Below are positions 15,749 to 25,366 of a DNA stretch of 35,475 nt, piece after piece; within the stretch, counting starts at the first letter, position 1; the number at the start of each line of letters is the position of its first letter. The position numbers and the translations under genes were made by a program. Origin of the DNA: Cyanobacteria bacterium QS_4_48_99 (lineage in GTDB: Bacteria > Cyanobacteriota > Cyanobacteriia > Cyanobacteriales > Rubidibacteraceae); NCBI GenBank assembly GCA_003021505.1, contig PXPT01000083.1, positions 1 to 35,475 on the forward strand. The letters are read 5' to 3'. A model generated the notes under the pieces. It was not told the DNA's origin and did not search any database. It saw nothing but the letters and a program-made list of their open reading frames with translations.

Positions 15749-17175
15749 GTAACTTCGGCTCGCTTATATGCTTCATCCAGCACTTCCGAGAGAGTGGGAT
15801 GAGTATGAACTTTAAAGGCAAGATTTTGTACAGATTGCCGTTCCGCGATCGCATTGGCTGCCTCGTGAATTAAATCTGAGGCGTGCATTCCCATAATGTG
15901 TGTTCCTAGCACCTCGCCTGTGTCTTTGCGGTAAACCACCTTTGCCACGCCATCCGTTTCTGCTTCGGCAAGTGCTTTGGAATTAGCTTTGTAGTAGGTT
16001 CGCACCGATGCCACCTCAAATCCTTCTGCTTTACCGATTTCCTTGGCGGCTTCTTCTGTCAGCCCCACATAGCTAATTTCGGGATGGGTAAAGGCAGCGG
16101 CGGGGATGCTGCGATAGTCCACAGTTTGGTCACGCCCACAGATATTTTCAACTGCCACAATGCCTTGAGCGGAGGCGGTGTGAGCCAGCATCAACTTGCC
16201 CGTGGCATCTCCAATCGCCCAAAGGTGGGGAACAGGTTCCCCTTCCCTTAGCACTGCCATACGGTCATTGACTGCAATGTAGCCCCGTCGGTCAGTTTCC
16301 ACTCCGACTGACTCTAGCCCTAGGTTTTTAGTGGTAGGGACGCGCCCTGTGGCAACCAAAGCAGCATCTACTTCCAAAACATCGACAACTTCTTTGGTTT
16401 TGGCATCTGCTAGTTCGATTACTACCGGGGAGCCGGGAATCACTTTTTGCGCTACAACCCCAACTCTAGTTTCAATATCGCGCGGGGAAATCAGCACCCG
16501 CTGGGCAATTTTGGCAATATCCCGGTCAAATCCAGGCATGAGGCGCTCTAGTGCTTCGATCATAGTGATTTCGCAGCCTAGGGCCGAGTAGATATCGGAA
16601 AATTCCAGACCGATGTAACCGCTGCCGATAATGGCAACCCACTCTGGCAACTCCTTAAGCTGGAGAGCATCATCGCTGGTAAAGACAGTTTTCCCGTCCA
16701 CTTCGATGCCGGGGGGAACTAAAGGCTCAGAGCCAGTTCCAATCATGATGTCGCCGGCAGTAATGTTCTTTTCACCACTTTCTGTGGCTACGGTTACTTT
16801 TTGGGAATCTGCTACCTTGCCCCAGCCGGAAATAACATCAATCCCTAGGCGTTTGAGGCTATTGCTCATGTCGCCGCGAATTTTGTTGACTGTGTTGCTG
16901 GCATGGTCAGCGATCGCGCCTCGGTCAAAATCCACTTCCCCCACCTGAATGCCCAGAGACTTGAGGTGGTGAGCATCCCTTAACTCTCGCACCCTTCCCG
17001 CTGCGGCTAATAGTGCCTTAGAGGGAATGCAGCCGCGATTGATACAAGTGCCCCCTAGGTCTTGTGCCTCAATGATGGCAGTCTTCAAGCCACATTTGAC
17101 AGCATGTAAGGCAGCACCGTGCCCTCCCACACCTGCGCCAATAATTACTAAATCGTAATCAAAGTTATTCGTCAT
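15736..17175 (-). CDS. lpdA: Dihydrolipoamide dehydrogenase (E3)
   Basis: The 479-residue flavoenzyme reoxidises dihydrolipoamide with NAD+ in the pyruvate dehydrogenase complex and, in bacteria lacking 2-oxoglutarate dehydrogenase, mainly there and in glycine cleavage. It has an FAD-binding [20 protein letters not shown], the redox disulfide Cys44/Cys49 in [16 protein letters not shown], the NAD-binding [14 protein letters not shown], a second FAD motif [20 protein letters not shown], and the C-terminal catalytic His459/Glu464 pair in HTHPTLSE. All key residues are present. The start ATG lies inside a CATTAGTCCTTAGT repeat, and the C-terminus is partly repeat-encoded. Confidence 0.97.
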   Translation of the reverse strand: MTNNFDYDLVIIGAGVGGHGAALHAVKCGLKTAIIEAQDLGGTCINRGCIPSKALLAAAGRVRELRDAHHLKSLGIQVGEVDFDRGAIADHASNTVNKIRGDMSNSLKRLGIDVISGWGKVADSQKVTVATESGEKNITAGDIMIGTGSEPLVPPGIEVDGKTVFTSDDALQLKELPEWVAIIGSGYIGLEFSDIYSALGCEITMIEALERLMPGFDRDIAKIAQRVLISPRDIETRVGVVAQKVIPGSPVVIELADAKTKEVVDVLEVDAALVATGRVPTTKNLGLESVGVETDRRGYIAVNDRMAVLREGEPVPHLWAIGDATGKLMLAHTASAQGIVAVENICGRDQTVDYRSIPAAAFTHPEISYVGLTEEAAKEIGKAEGFEVASVRTYYKANSKALAEAETDGVAKVVYRKDTGEVLGTHIMGMHASDLIHEAANAIAERQSVQNLAFKVHTHPTLSEVLDEAYKRAEVTANS

Positions 17176-17200
17176 TAGTCCTTAGTCATTAGTCCTTAGT
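17171..17200. repeat. Two perfect copies of a 14-bp repeat at the lpdA start
   Basis: GTCATTAGTCCTTA occurs twice in tandem, followed by GT. The lpdA start codon (17173-17175) lies in the first copy. There is no recognisable ribosome-binding site within it. Confidence 0.85.
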
Positions 17201-17225
17201 TTTCACCGCGTTCCCGCGTCTCCGC

Positions 17226-18014
17226 TTACCCCCAATCCTGCCGCTGCCGCTGGGCTTCGTATAATAACAGAGCAGAGGCGATCGCTACATTCAACGATTC
17301 CACTCCAGCACTTAGGGGAATTGTGACCTGCTGGTCTGCTAAAGCTACCAAATCGGCTGAGAGTCCTCCTGCTTCATTGCCCAGTAAAATCACAGTGGGG
17401 AGGCGAAAGTCAATTTCCCAGTAAGTGAAAGCCGCCTGGGGTAGAGTAGCAACCACCTGTATCCCCTGTTCCCGATAGCCTTCCACCACTGATTTCAAAT
17501 CGGGGCTTACTGCCATCGGTAGCCGAAACCACTCTCCCGCCGAAGCTCGCAGTACTTTCGGGTGATCCACATCAACGCTATCGGCACTCAGCCATAAACC
17601 ATCGCTATGGGCAGCAACGGCAGTGCGAATTATGGTTCCTAGATTACCAGGATCTTGCAACTTCTCAACCGCCAATCCTAAACTCGGTTTAGTCGCGAGG
17701 GATTGCCGAAGCGCATCGCGCGAAGCCACTGCCACTACTCCATCAGGATTAACCGTAGTAGTGACTGCTTCCATCACCGAGTGGGTAATTACTTCTGCTC
17801 TCTCGCTGCCTTGAGAAGCTTTCTTCCAGAGCTGGGGATAGTGACTTTGCCACTCGGGAGTACAGCAAACAGTCACCAGCGGATAACTCAGCCCGCAGCA
17901 GGACTCCAGCAGGTTAGTTCCCTCCAGTAGCAACAGATTTTGCCTTTGCCGCTCCTTAGTGCGGTGTAATTTACGCATCTGTTTAACTAGAGGATTCTGA
18001 AGACTAGTCAACAT
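17226..18014 (-). CDS. SpoU/TrmH-family RNA 2'-O-methyltransferase
   Basis: The 262-residue enzyme transfers a methyl group from S-adenosylmethionine to a ribose 2'-OH in rRNA or tRNA. An N-terminal substrate-binding module begins SLQNPLVKQMRKLHRTKER and has LLLLEGTNLLES. The SPOUT catalytic domain follows with VEKLQDPGNLGTIIRTAVAA, VILLGNEAGGLS and the knot motif IPLSAGVESLNVAIASALLL. These are the three signature motifs of the family. It resembles RlmB/TsnR-type enzymes, but the exact target nucleotide cannot be read. It lies immediately downstream of tRNA-Leu on the same strand. Confidence 0.92.
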   Translation of the reverse strand: MLTSLQNPLVKQMRKLHRTKERQRQNLLLLEGTNLLESCCGLSYPLVTVCCTPEWQSHYPQLWKKASQGSERAEVITHSVMEAVTTTVNPDGVVAVASRDALRQSLATKPSLGLAVEKLQDPGNLGTIIRTAVAAHSDGLWLSADSVDVDHPKVLRASAGEWFRLPMAVSPDLKSVVEGYREQGIQVVATLPQAAFTYWEIDFRLPTVILLGNEAGGLSADLVALADQQVTIPLSAGVESLNVAIASALLLYEAQRQRQDWG

Positions 18015-18025
18015 CCACAGCTTTT

Positions 18026-18080
18026 AAGGTTGCAGGTTACAGGTTATGACTAACTTGCAACTTTCAACTTTTAACTTGTA
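18026..18080. repeat. GGTTGCAGGTTACAGGTTA tandem repeat
   Basis: Seven-base units AGGTTGC, AGGTTAC, AGGTTAT are followed by the loosely inverted AACTTGCAACTTTCAACTT set. The same family occurs at 6003-6045, 23637-23699 and 34784-34826. Confidence 0.75.
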
Positions 18081-18109
18081 AGCCATACATACCTTACAAC
18101 GATTCGCTA

Positions 18110-18193
18110 TGCGGAACCCGGGACTTGAACCCGGAAGTCCTTTCAGACACTAGAACCTGAATCTAGCGCGTCTACCAATTCCGCCAGTTCCGC
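18110..18193 (-). tRNA. trnL-CAG: tRNA-Leu (CAG)
   Basis: On the minus strand the acceptor stem is GCGGAAC with GTTCCGC and discriminator A (18110). The anticodon stem CTAGA/TCTAG encloses TTCAGGT, giving anticodon CAG. A long variable arm, typical of a class II tRNA, follows, and the T arm contains GGTTCAAGTCC. The CCA end is not encoded. Confidence 0.95.
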
Positions 18194-18418
18194 GTCATCT
18201 AATTGCTGAAGTGCAAATTTTGCTCGGGTAGCCACTTCCGATAGTAGTCAATTTTTACCGACAAGATCAACGCTGACCCTCATCATCACATCATAACCGA
18301 TGCTGGTCTCAAAACTCCTAGAAAAACCTGGACATTTTTACGCTTTAGGCTAAAATCGGAACGATTTTTAACAATATTGCGAGTATATTTAAGGGAGGAT
18401 AGAGCCATTAATCAGCAG

Positions 18419-19765
18419 ATGAATCTCACCGAACCCCAATCTCTGCCCGAACAAGAAGCTCAGGTTCTACAAGTTTGGGGTCGAGCCTCTCTACAGGGGC
18501 ACGTCAAAATCAGCGGAGCCAAGAACTCTGCCTTAGCAATCATGGCAGGAACTTTGCTGTGCCCGCAAGCCTGCCGGATTCGCAATCTACCCTCGTTGGT
18601 GGATGTAACTCGCATGAGTGAGGTGCTGTCCGCACTAGGCGTTCAGCTTGAGAGAGATGGAGATATCCTAGACGTTAATGCTGGCGATATCGGCAACGGC
18701 AGCGCTCCCTACGAACTTGTCTCTCGCTTAAGAGCTAGCTTTTTTGTGATTGGTCCGCTTTTAGCACGGTTGGGAGTAGCTCACGTTCCCTTACCAGGGG
18801 GATGTGCCATTGGCGCTAGACCCGTCGACCTGCACGTCCGAGGGCTACAAGCGATGGGAGCCGAGGTTCGGATTGAGCATGGCATGGTTCAGGCAGATGT
18901 CAGGGGGAGGGGTGGCAAGCTCCAGGGAGGAAAAATTTACCTGGACTACCCAAGCGTCGGTGCCACCGAAACATTAATTATGGCAGCAACTCTCGCAGAG
19001 GGAGAAACCCAAATCGAGAATGCAGCTCAAGAGCCAGAGGTGGTTGACTTAGCTCATTTTTGTCGAGCGATGGGAGCTAAAATTCGCGGTGCTGGCACCA
19101 ACACTATTCTAATTTCTGGCGTGGAGCGCTTACACGCTGTCGATTATTCCATTATTCCAGACCGCATTGAGGCGGGAACTCTGCTGGTGGCAGGGGCAAT
19201 CACCCATTCTGAGCTGAGTCTCTCGCCAGTCGTGCCTGAACATATTAGTCCTGTTATTGCGAAGCTACGTGCGATTGGGGTGAAAATCATTGCAGAGACG
19301 CCTGACCACCTGCGCGTTATCCCTGGGGCACTGCGAGCAACGGATATCGAAACCTTGCCCTATCCGGGATTTCCCACGGACTTGCAGGCACAGTTCATGG
19401 CATTGCTTTCCCTGAGTGAAGGAAACAGCCTCATTACCGAAACAGTGTTTGAAAATCGGCTGCGCCACGTAGCAGAGTTGAATCGCATGGGGGCAAATAT
19501 TCGCGTTAAAGGTCGGCATGCAATTGTACACGGAGTACCCATGCTTTCCGGCGCTCCCGTGGTGGCGACGGATTTACGAGCCTCAGCGGCGCTTGTGCTA
19601 GCTGGATTAGCAGCAGAGGGAAAAACTACGCTTCAGGGATTATCTCATTTAGACCGAGGCTATGAAAATTTAGAGAGCAAGCTGCGGCAATTAGGAGGTA
19701 ATCTCCAACGAGTCACGCCTGAGGCAAAGGAACGAGAGGATAGCCCCTCGGGCGTTGCACAGTAA
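18419..19765 (+). CDS. murA: UDP-N-acetylglucosamine 1-carboxyvinyltransferase
   Basis: The 448-residue cytoplasmic enzyme adds enolpyruvate from PEP to UDP-GlcNAc, the first committed step of peptidoglycan synthesis and the target of fosfomycin. The motif [16 protein letters not shown] (Lys35, Asn36) and the catalytic Cys129 in [15 protein letters not shown], which reacts with fosfomycin, are present, along with [20 protein letters not shown] and [15 protein letters not shown] near the C-terminal domain. I start at ATG 18419. The frame is open upstream to a TTG at 18377; an AGGGAGG (18392-18398) lies 20 bases before the ATG but only 8 before an in-frame ATT. The last 15 residues or so are non-conserved. 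Confidence 0.95.
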   Translation: MNLTEPQSLPEQEAQVLQVWGRASLQGHVKISGAKNSALAIMAGTLLCPQACRIRNLPSLVDVTRMSEVLSALGVQLERDGDILDVNAGDIGNGSAPYELVSRLRASFFVIGPLLARLGVAHVPLPGGCAIGARPVDLHVRGLQAMGAEVRIEHGMVQADVRGRGGKLQGGKIYLDYPSVGATETLIMAATLAEGETQIENAAQEPEVVDLAHFCRAMGAKIRGAGTNTILISGVERLHAVDYSIIPDRIEAGTLLVAGAITHSELSLSPVVPEHISPVIAKLRAIGVKIIAETPDHLRVIPGALRATDIETLPYPGFPTDLQAQFMALLSLSEGNSLITETVFENRLRHVAELNRMGANIRVKGRHAIVHGVPMLSGAPVVATDLRASAALVLAGLAAEGKTTLQGLSHLDRGYENLESKLRQLGGNLQRVTPEAKEREDSPSGVAQ

Positions 19766-19802
19766 TGGAGTGAGGAAGGCTACTCTAGGAGCAGAGGTAC
19801 AC

Positions 19803-19832
19803 TAGGGGCAGGGGGAAGCAGGGGAAGAAGGG
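19803..19832. repeat. GGGGGAAGCAGGGGAAG repeat
   Basis: A short GA-rich run of 7-10-base units after murA, of the same family as those inside miaA and after the TPR gene. Confidence 0.6.
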
Positions 19833-19970
19833 AAATTGCTATCCTACTTCAAACTAAGTGGTGAGAAAGAAAGCAAGTTTTCTATCGGGACAGTGAAGAA
19901 TGGAGCAACTAAGCTAAAAATAGCGAAGGATGCGCCTTTCGTTTTTACTAACGCACCCAGGAATAATCTT

Positions 19971-20579
19971 ATGGTTGAGCAATACGACACCGCCTTCTCA
20001 CCGGCTCTCTTGACAGTGCTTGGCAAGGGCAGGTGTTTTGAGTAGAAGCCAATGTCGGTATTTACCACGCTTATAATCAGCCTCCCATTCTTCCCGATGT
20101 TTTCTTTAGCCTCAATGTGCAAGTCCCTCAAAACTGGTGGGATAAGCAAAACCGCTGTTACCTCGTTTGGCAGTTTGGCAAACCTCCCGAATTCGCTATT
20201 GAAATTGTCTCCAATCCAGAAGGAGGGGAACTAGGCAACAAACTCAGTATTTATGAACAAATGGGGGTGAGTTACTATGCTGTATATGACCCAGCCAGCA
20301 ACTCGGTGAGCCGGTATTGCGCGTCTATGAACTCGGGGGAGGCGCTATTTTGAGATCACGGACGGCACCCCATCGAAGTGGCTAGAGCAACTCGGGTTAG
20401 GTCTAACGCTATGGGAGGGAAAATTTGAGCACAGAGAGGATGTCTGGTTGCGTTGGTGTGACAAAGAAGGTAATGTTCTCCCTCCTGGTGATAAACTCGC
20501 CCAACAAGCACAACGACGTGCCCAACAACTAGCAGAGCAATTGCGAACAATGGGTGTTGATCCAGAGACACTCAGTTAA
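19971..20579 (+). pseudogene. Uma2-family (DUF820) endonuclease pseudogene with three frameshifts
   Basis: The sequence reads like a Uma2-family nuclease-fold protein, many copies of which are scattered in cyanobacterial genomes, but in broken frames. Frame one from ATG 19971 gives VEQYDTAFSPALLTVLGKGR. A two-base insertion near 20039 shifts to VEANVGIYHAYNQPPILPDV and EIVSNPEGGELGNKLSIYEQ. Another shift around 20310 leads to EPVLRVYELGGG, and one at about 20345 to RYFEITDGTPSKWLEQLGLG and on to the end. The conserved Uma2 body, including the acidic active-site region EIVSNPEGG, is present, so the decay is recent. The true N-terminus is uncertain. Its end overlaps the miaA stop by 8 bases. 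Confidence 0.85.
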
Positions 20580-21561
20580 GATGCTCTCGAAACACCTGCA
20601 CGCGCTGCCATATTTTCTCTAACAAATCTGGACAATCGATATCAAACCATTCCATTTCGGGAGAGGCGCGAAACCAGGTGCGCTGGCGTTTGGCAAATTG
20701 GCGAGTGTGCGAAATGATTAACTCCTGTGCTTGCGAGAGGGTAACTTCGTGCCTCAGATATTGTTTGATTTCCCTATAACCTAGAGTATCGAGTAGTGGC
20801 AACTCCCAGCCGTATTTGTGAGCTAGGGTTTCGACTTCTTTTACTAAGCCTGCTGCTAACATTTTTTCAGTGCGTCTCTCGATACGACGAGCGATAGCTT
20901 CTGGCTCCCCATCCAAACCAATTTGCAGAATGGGATAATCGGGAGGATTCTCGCCTTGCTGTTGGGAAATAGGGCATCCGGTGACGTAAAATACTTCTAA
21001 TGCCCGCAAGGTTCGCACCTGGTCGTTGGGATGAATCTTGTTGGCGGCAGCAGGGTTAACTAGTGCCAAAATGGCGTAGAGTTGGGTTTGACCTAGGGAT
21101 TGCAGTTGCGATCGCAATTCCGGCTGCGGCGGGACTCTCGGTATCTTCAACCCCCGCACTACAGCTTTAATATACAACCCCGTGCCCCCCACTAGGAGCA
21201 AGGGAGCAGAGGAGCAGGGGAGCAGAGGAGAAGCAATTAACCCTTGAGCTTGATCTTGATATTGTGCCAAGGTTAATGTCTCTGTCGGGTTGCAGATATC
21301 TATTAAGTAGTGGGGAACTAACTGTCGTTCGGCAGGTGTGGGTTTTGCCGTGCCGATATCAAACTCCCGATACACCTGGCGCGAATCAGCACTGATAATT
21401 ACCGTATTGAGGCGCTGCGCCAACGCTAAGGCTATCCCTGATTTGCCCGTAGCCGTAGCACCACAAATTACAATTAGTCCCTCATTATTCGTTGTTGGTG
21501 GTTTGTTTTCACCTCTGCTCCCCTGCCCCTCCGCTCCTCTGTTTTTTTTGATTGGGTTCAT
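20572..21561 (-). CDS. miaA: tRNA dimethylallyltransferase (MiaA) with repeat-encoded insertions
   Basis: The 329-residue enzyme prenylates adenosine 37 of tRNAs reading U-starting codons. It has the P-loop ICGATATGKSG (res 32-42), the SADSRQVYREFDIGTAKPT block with catalytic Asp, LLLVGGTGLYIKAVVRGL, and the C-terminal LGYREIKQYL and TRQFAKRQRTWFR motifs. The ATG at 21561 is chosen; an upstream extension to 21690 would run into gyrB. Residues about 5-22 and 110-121 (ASPLLPCSSAPL) are encoded by GA/GC tandem repeats identical in type to the intergenic ones. Neither disrupts the frame. It is divergent from gyrB. Confidence 0.94.
   Translation of the reverse strand: MNPIKKNRGAEGQGSRGENKPPTTNNEGLIVICGATATGKSGIALALAQRLNTVIISADSRQVYREFDIGTAKPTPAERQLVPHYLIDICNPTETLTLAQYQDQAQGLIASPLLPCSSAPLLLVGGTGLYIKAVVRGLKIPRVPPQPELRSQLQSLGQTQLYAILALVNPAAANKIHPNDQVRTLRALEVFYVTGCPISQQQGENPPDYPILQIGLDGEPEAIARRIERRTEKMLAAGLVKEVETLAHKYGWELPLLDTLGYREIKQYLRHEVTLSQAQELIISHTRQFAKRQRTWFRASPEMEWFDIDCPDLLEKIWQRVQVFREHLN
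21195..21233. repeat. Tandem GGAGCAGAGGAGCAGGGG repeat inside miaA
   Basis: Four to five roughly 8-bp units such as GGGAGCAGA and GGAGCAGGG lie wholly within the miaA coding sequence and encode residues 110-121. A second run of the same family, ACCTCTGCTCCCCTGCCCCT and on, lies at 21511-21542 in the miaA 5' end. Confidence 0.8.
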
Positions 21562-21688
21562 CCCCTTACCAAACTTCTCTTCAAACTGCCCTAGAGTCGC
21601 ATTTAATCCTTTTGTGTTAGAATTTTTGAAGATTTTGCCTTGAAGGAGTCTAAGCACGGCTCCAAACCTTAATAGGAGAGTTCCCTGC

Positions 21689-23614
21689 ATGACTAGCAGT
21701 TACAGCGCCGAGCAAATTCAGGTTCTAGAAGGTCTTGAACCCGTCCGGAAACGTCCGGGAATGTACATCGGCTCTACAGGTTCGAGAGGACTCCACCACC
21801 TAGTATACGAGGTTGTCGATAACTCCATTGACGAAGCGCTGGCTGGCTATTGCACGCATATAGAAATTGACCTCAATGCAGAAGGTTCAGTTACAGTAAG
21901 CGATGATGGGCGAGGCATTCCCGCAGAACCTCATCCCAGAACAGGTAAATCGGCCCTAGAAACTGTGATGACTGTCCTGCACGCCGGCGGAAAATTTGGC
22001 GGCAGCAGCTACAAAGTGTCTGGCGGACTACACGGAGTTGGCGTTTCCGTGGTTAACGCCCTATCCGAGTGGGTAGAGGCAACTGTCTGGCGCAATAACA
22101 AAGTTTATACTCAGCGTTTTGAGCGAGGAATTCCCTTCTCAGAAATCACAGAAAAGCCCAAAAAACAAGAACACACAGGCACTTCTGTGACTTTTATGCC
22201 GGATAGGGAAATCTTCACCAACGGCATCGAGTTCGACTATAACACCCTAGCGGGACGACTGCGAGAGCTTGCTTACCTCAATGGCGGCGTTCAAATTACC
22301 TTCACGGATAAGCGGGAACCGGAACCCCATGTAGAAAGCTATTGCTACGAAGGTGGCATCCGGGAATATGTTGCCTACATGACTCGCGAAAAGCAGCCCT
22401 TGCACCAAGATATTATCTACGTCCAAGGGGAAAGGGAAGGTGTGCAAGTCGAAGTTGCCTTGCAGTGGTGCATTGATGCCTACAGTGATAATCTTTTGGG
22501 CTTTGCCAACAATATTCGCACCATCGACGGTGGCACTCACCTGGAAGGATTGAAAACTGTCCTGACGAGGACAATGAATACGGTTGCTCGTAAGCGCAAC
22601 AAGCTTAAAGAAAAAGATGCCAATCTCGGCGGCGAAAACGTGCGAGAAGGCTTGACTGGGGTGATTTCGGTTAAAGTGCCTGAGCCAGAATTTGAAGGTC
22701 AAACCAAAACCAAGCTGGGCAACACGGAAGTGCGAGGCATTGTGGATTCCCTAGTAGGTGAGGTGCTGACAGAGTACCTGGAGTTTAACCCCGGTATAAC
22801 AGATGCCGTTATCGACAAAGCCGTTCAGGCATTCAAAGCCGCCGAAGCTGCCCGCCTTGCCCGCGAACAAGTGCGACGCAAATCCGTTCTGGAGTCGTCG
22901 CCCCTCCCTGGTAAATTAGCCGATTGCAGTTCTAGAAATCCCCAAGAGTCAGAAATATTTATCGTCGAAGGCGATAGTGCTGGGGGGAGTGCCAAGCAAG
23001 GGCGAGACAGGCGTTTCCAAGCGATTCTTCCCCTACGCGGTAAGATTCTCAATATTGAGAAAACAGACGACAGCAAAATCTACAAAAATAACGAAGTTCA
23101 GGCATTGATTGCGGCTTTGGGATTGGGAGTGAAAGGCGAAGAATTTGACGCTTCTCACTTACGCTACCATCGCCTCGTTGTCATGACTGATGCTGATGTA
23201 GATGGAGCGCACATCCGTACACTGCTGCTGACGTTCTTCTATCGCTATCAGCGATCGCTTGTTGATCAAGGCTATGTCTACATTGCTTGTCCGCCTCTGT
23301 ATAAAATAGAGCGGGGACGCAATCATTATTATTGCTATAGTGATCGCGAAAAAGATAACCTTATCCAAAATGAGTTCCCCGCCAACGCTAACTACAACAT
23401 TCAGCGCTTCAAAGGGTTGGGGGAGATGATGCCTAAGCAGCTTTGGGAAACTACCATGAATTCCGATAGCCGTATCCTCAAGCGCGTCGAGATCGAAGAC
23501 GCTGCCGAGGCGGATCGCATCTTTACCGTGCTAATGGGCGATCGCGTCGCACCCAGGCGCGAATTCATCGAAACCTATGGTTCCCAGCTTAATCTCACTG
23601 ATTTGGATTTTTAA
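21689..23614 (+). CDS. gyrB: DNA gyrase subunit B
   Basis: The 641-residue ATPase subunit drives negative supercoiling with GyrA. It has the GHKL ATP-binding motifs [21 protein letters not shown] and [19 protein letters not shown], a transducer region ending near 390, and the TOPRIM domain with [18 protein letters not shown] and [19 protein letters not shown], the Mg-binding acidic pair. The C-terminus ends QLNLTDLDF. The length is full and no intein is present. The ATG at 21689 is the family start. It is divergent from miaA (127 bp apart) and convergent with the porin gene; gyrA is not in the window. Confidence 0.98.
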   Translation: MTSSYSAEQIQVLEGLEPVRKRPGMYIGSTGSRGLHHLVYEVVDNSIDEALAGYCTHIEIDLNAEGSVTVSDDGRGIPAEPHPRTGKSALETVMTVLHAGGKFGGSSYKVSGGLHGVGVSVVNALSEWVEATVWRNNKVYTQRFERGIPFSEITEKPKKQEHTGTSVTFMPDREIFTNGIEFDYNTLAGRLRELAYLNGGVQITFTDKREPEPHVESYCYEGGIREYVAYMTREKQPLHQDIIYVQGEREGVQVEVALQWCIDAYSDNLLGFANNIRTIDGGTHLEGLKTVLTRTMNTVARKRNKLKEKDANLGGENVREGLTGVISVKVPEPEFEGQTKTKLGNTEVRGIVDSLVGEVLTEYLEFNPGITDAVIDKAVQAFKAAEAARLAREQVRRKSVLESSPLPGKLADCSSRNPQESEIFIVEGDSAGGSAKQGRDRRFQAILPLRGKILNIEKTDDSKIYKNNEVQALIAALGLGVKGEEFDASHLRYHRLVVMTDADVDGAHIRTLLLTFFYRYQRSLVDQGYVYIACPPLYKIERGRNHYYCYSDREKDNLIQNEFPANANYNIQRFKGLGEMMPKQLWETTMNSDSRILKRVEIEDAAEADRIFTVLMGDRVAPRREFIETYGSQLNLTDLDF

Positions 23615-23636
23615 CAAGGAGTTGAAGGTATGTACG

Positions 23637-23699
23637 GGTTGCAGTTGCAAGTTAAATGTTGAAGGTTATGAATAACCTGCAACCTGTAACCTGTAACCC
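23637..23699. repeat. AACCTGT heptamer repeat with terminator-like dyad
   Basis: GGTTGCAGTTGCAAGTTAA is followed by the perfect dyad AGGTTAT-GA-ATAACCT (23663-23678) and by two AACCTGT units. It lies between the convergent gyrB and porin genes and could act as a bidirectional terminator, though no T run is clear. Confidence 0.65.
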
Positions 23700-25366
23700 T
23701 AAAAACTTAACTGGGCGCGTAAATTACCAATATAAACATTGGGATTGTCGCTGAAGTGGTTGGGATTGCCAATTAGGTAAAAAGCAGGAGTCAGAGCAAT
23801 GTTGTCTGTGAGGGGGTAATAATAGGTAAGTTTCCACTCGTACTGACCCCCCCCATCGCCACCGCCAGAGATGAGAAACTGCTGACCATCGAGAACGGAA
23901 AAAGGGATCAGATAGGATATAGTTGCCTGTGCCCCCTCCTTGCCTAAATCAGGAAACGCCACTCCCAGTTGTAAGGATTGGGCGTTCACTTCCCCATTCG
24001 ATAAACCAGGTGTTTGGGGATTGAGATGGGTAGTGCCATAGCCATAATGCCCGAACACTCCTAAGCCAGAAGAAACGAGCCAGTCGAAATTAAAGCTGAA
24101 AGTGTCTGCTGTGGCATCATCCAGGCTAACCCCAACTCTATTATCGGCAAATCCATAAATCGGTTCTCCCAGTGTGCCATCCACCTGTCTCCCAGTTGCT
24201 TGGAGATGGGAGCGATTGTAAAGGAATCTCAGCTTCACTCGCTCAGTGGGGGAAAAGATTACCTCACTTGTGAGAGTATTCGTACCGCCAAATAAGCCTT
24301 CTGTCGGGTTAGAGGCGGAGTTAAAGGGAGAACTGGGTAGAAATCCGCTGTTTTCTCCCAGATAACCGACTCGCAGCTCCAATTGTTCGCTAATCTCCCA
24401 AAGTAAAATAGCGCCAGCTCCCCGCTCAAGTGTGTTGAGTAAGGTACTGCCACTAGCGTTAACACTACTTGTGCTAGTAATAAAAGATGTGAAACGGTTG
24501 TTATCAAAATAACGATAATAATTAATTCGAGAGCCAATCACTGCTTGGAGGCGATCGCTCACTGGAAAGGCATAGAACAACTCCCGCAGCACCACCTCAT
24601 TTTCGCTTACTCCAGCCGTGCGATCACTATAGGGAACGCCCAAGGTATTAAATAACCCCGCCGAGGCAAACCCATTCCCAACTGCGAGTTGAGTAACCAG
24701 GCGATCCCTACCTGTAAAAGAAGTATTCAGCGTCAGCCACGTTAAATTGCTAAAACTCGTATTCGCCTCATCTACCTGCCGAGTTTCTCCTGGGCGAACA
24801 GTTTGCTGCGCGAGGATCGGGTTAGCTACTTCTGCTGTCACTTCGCCATTGGCAAAGGCTCCCGCAAGGTTGAAAAAAACCTTTCCAGTAAGTTTTGTTG
24901 TCGCAGAGAACTGCGTCAGTTCTAGTTCGGTTACGCGAGCCTGCAACCCATCAACTTCACCCCGCAGAATTGCCAATTCTTGGACAAATTGTTTTTGCAA
25001 ACGCTTCAAGGTGGCAAAATCGGCTGTTTCAGGAGTAATTCGGCTTTTTAACTGTTGCAGGCAGGCGCTTAACTCTGCGGCAAATTCATAACGGGTTAAA
25101 GTCTGGTTGCCGCGTTCTTGGTTAACACACCCGTAGCGCTCAGTGAGGTTTTGCAGCGCCTCGTAAGCCCAATCTCCGGGAGAAACATCTCGGAGTTGCA
25201 AAACGCGGGTGAAGTGCGCCACGTCTGTTTTTTCTAGAGTAGGGGCATTCGGCGTAGCGATCGCTACCTGCACAGGCAGAACTTGCATCAAAGCGCTACC
25301 GGCTAAACAAAACGTCCAGAATCTCCCACAAGCGGAGCCTTCTTTGAAAGCTGCACCTGGAATCAT
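23699..25366 (-). CDS. Cyanobacterial SLH-domain outer membrane porin (Slr1841/OprB type)
   Basis: The 555-residue product has a signal-peptide-like N-terminus (about 1-38, with hydrophobic FWTFCLAGSALMQVLPVQVA), one SLH domain (about 55-105, including SPGDWAYEALQNLTERYGCV and LTRYEFAAELSACLQQL), a coiled coil (about 115-150, LKRLQKQFVQELAILRGEVD), and a C-terminal beta-barrel of about 380 residues ending in a Phe (NLRAQLSF), the usual outer-membrane insertion signature. This matches the major cyanobacterial porins, whose SLH domain grips the peptidoglycan while the barrel spans the outer membrane; some relatives are annotated as iron-uptake porins. The start ATG fits the signal peptide. It is monocistronic. 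Confidence 0.93.
   Translation of the reverse strand: MIPGAAFKEGSACGRFWTFCLAGSALMQVLPVQVAIATPNAPTLEKTDVAHFTRVLQLRDVSPGDWAYEALQNLTERYGCVNQERGNQTLTRYEFAAELSACLQQLKSRITPETADFATLKRLQKQFVQELAILRGEVDGLQARVTELELTQFSATTKLTGKVFFNLAGAFANGEVTAEVANPILAQQTVRPGETRQVDEANTSFSNLTWLTLNTSFTGRDRLVTQLAVGNGFASAGLFNTLGVPYSDRTAGVSENEVVLRELFYAFPVSDRLQAVIGSRINYYRYFDNNRFTSFITSTSSVNASGSTLLNTLERGAGAILLWEISEQLELRVGYLGENSGFLPSSPFNSASNPTEGLFGGTNTLTSEVIFSPTERVKLRFLYNRSHLQATGRQVDGTLGEPIYGFADNRVGVSLDDATADTFSFNFDWLVSSGLGVFGHYGYGTTHLNPQTPGLSNGEVNAQSLQLGVAFPDLGKEGAQATISYLIPFSVLDGQQFLISGGGDGGGQYEWKLTYYYPLTDNIALTPAFYLIGNPNHFSDNPNVYIGNLRAQLSF

Noticed and set aside
19844-20149. 101-codon minus-strand frame
   Set aside because: It is antisense to the recognisable Uma2 pseudogene and has no family-like sequence.
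22247-22702. 151-codon minus-strand frame inside gyrB
   Set aside because: It is a shadow of the gyrB coding sequence with no independent support.
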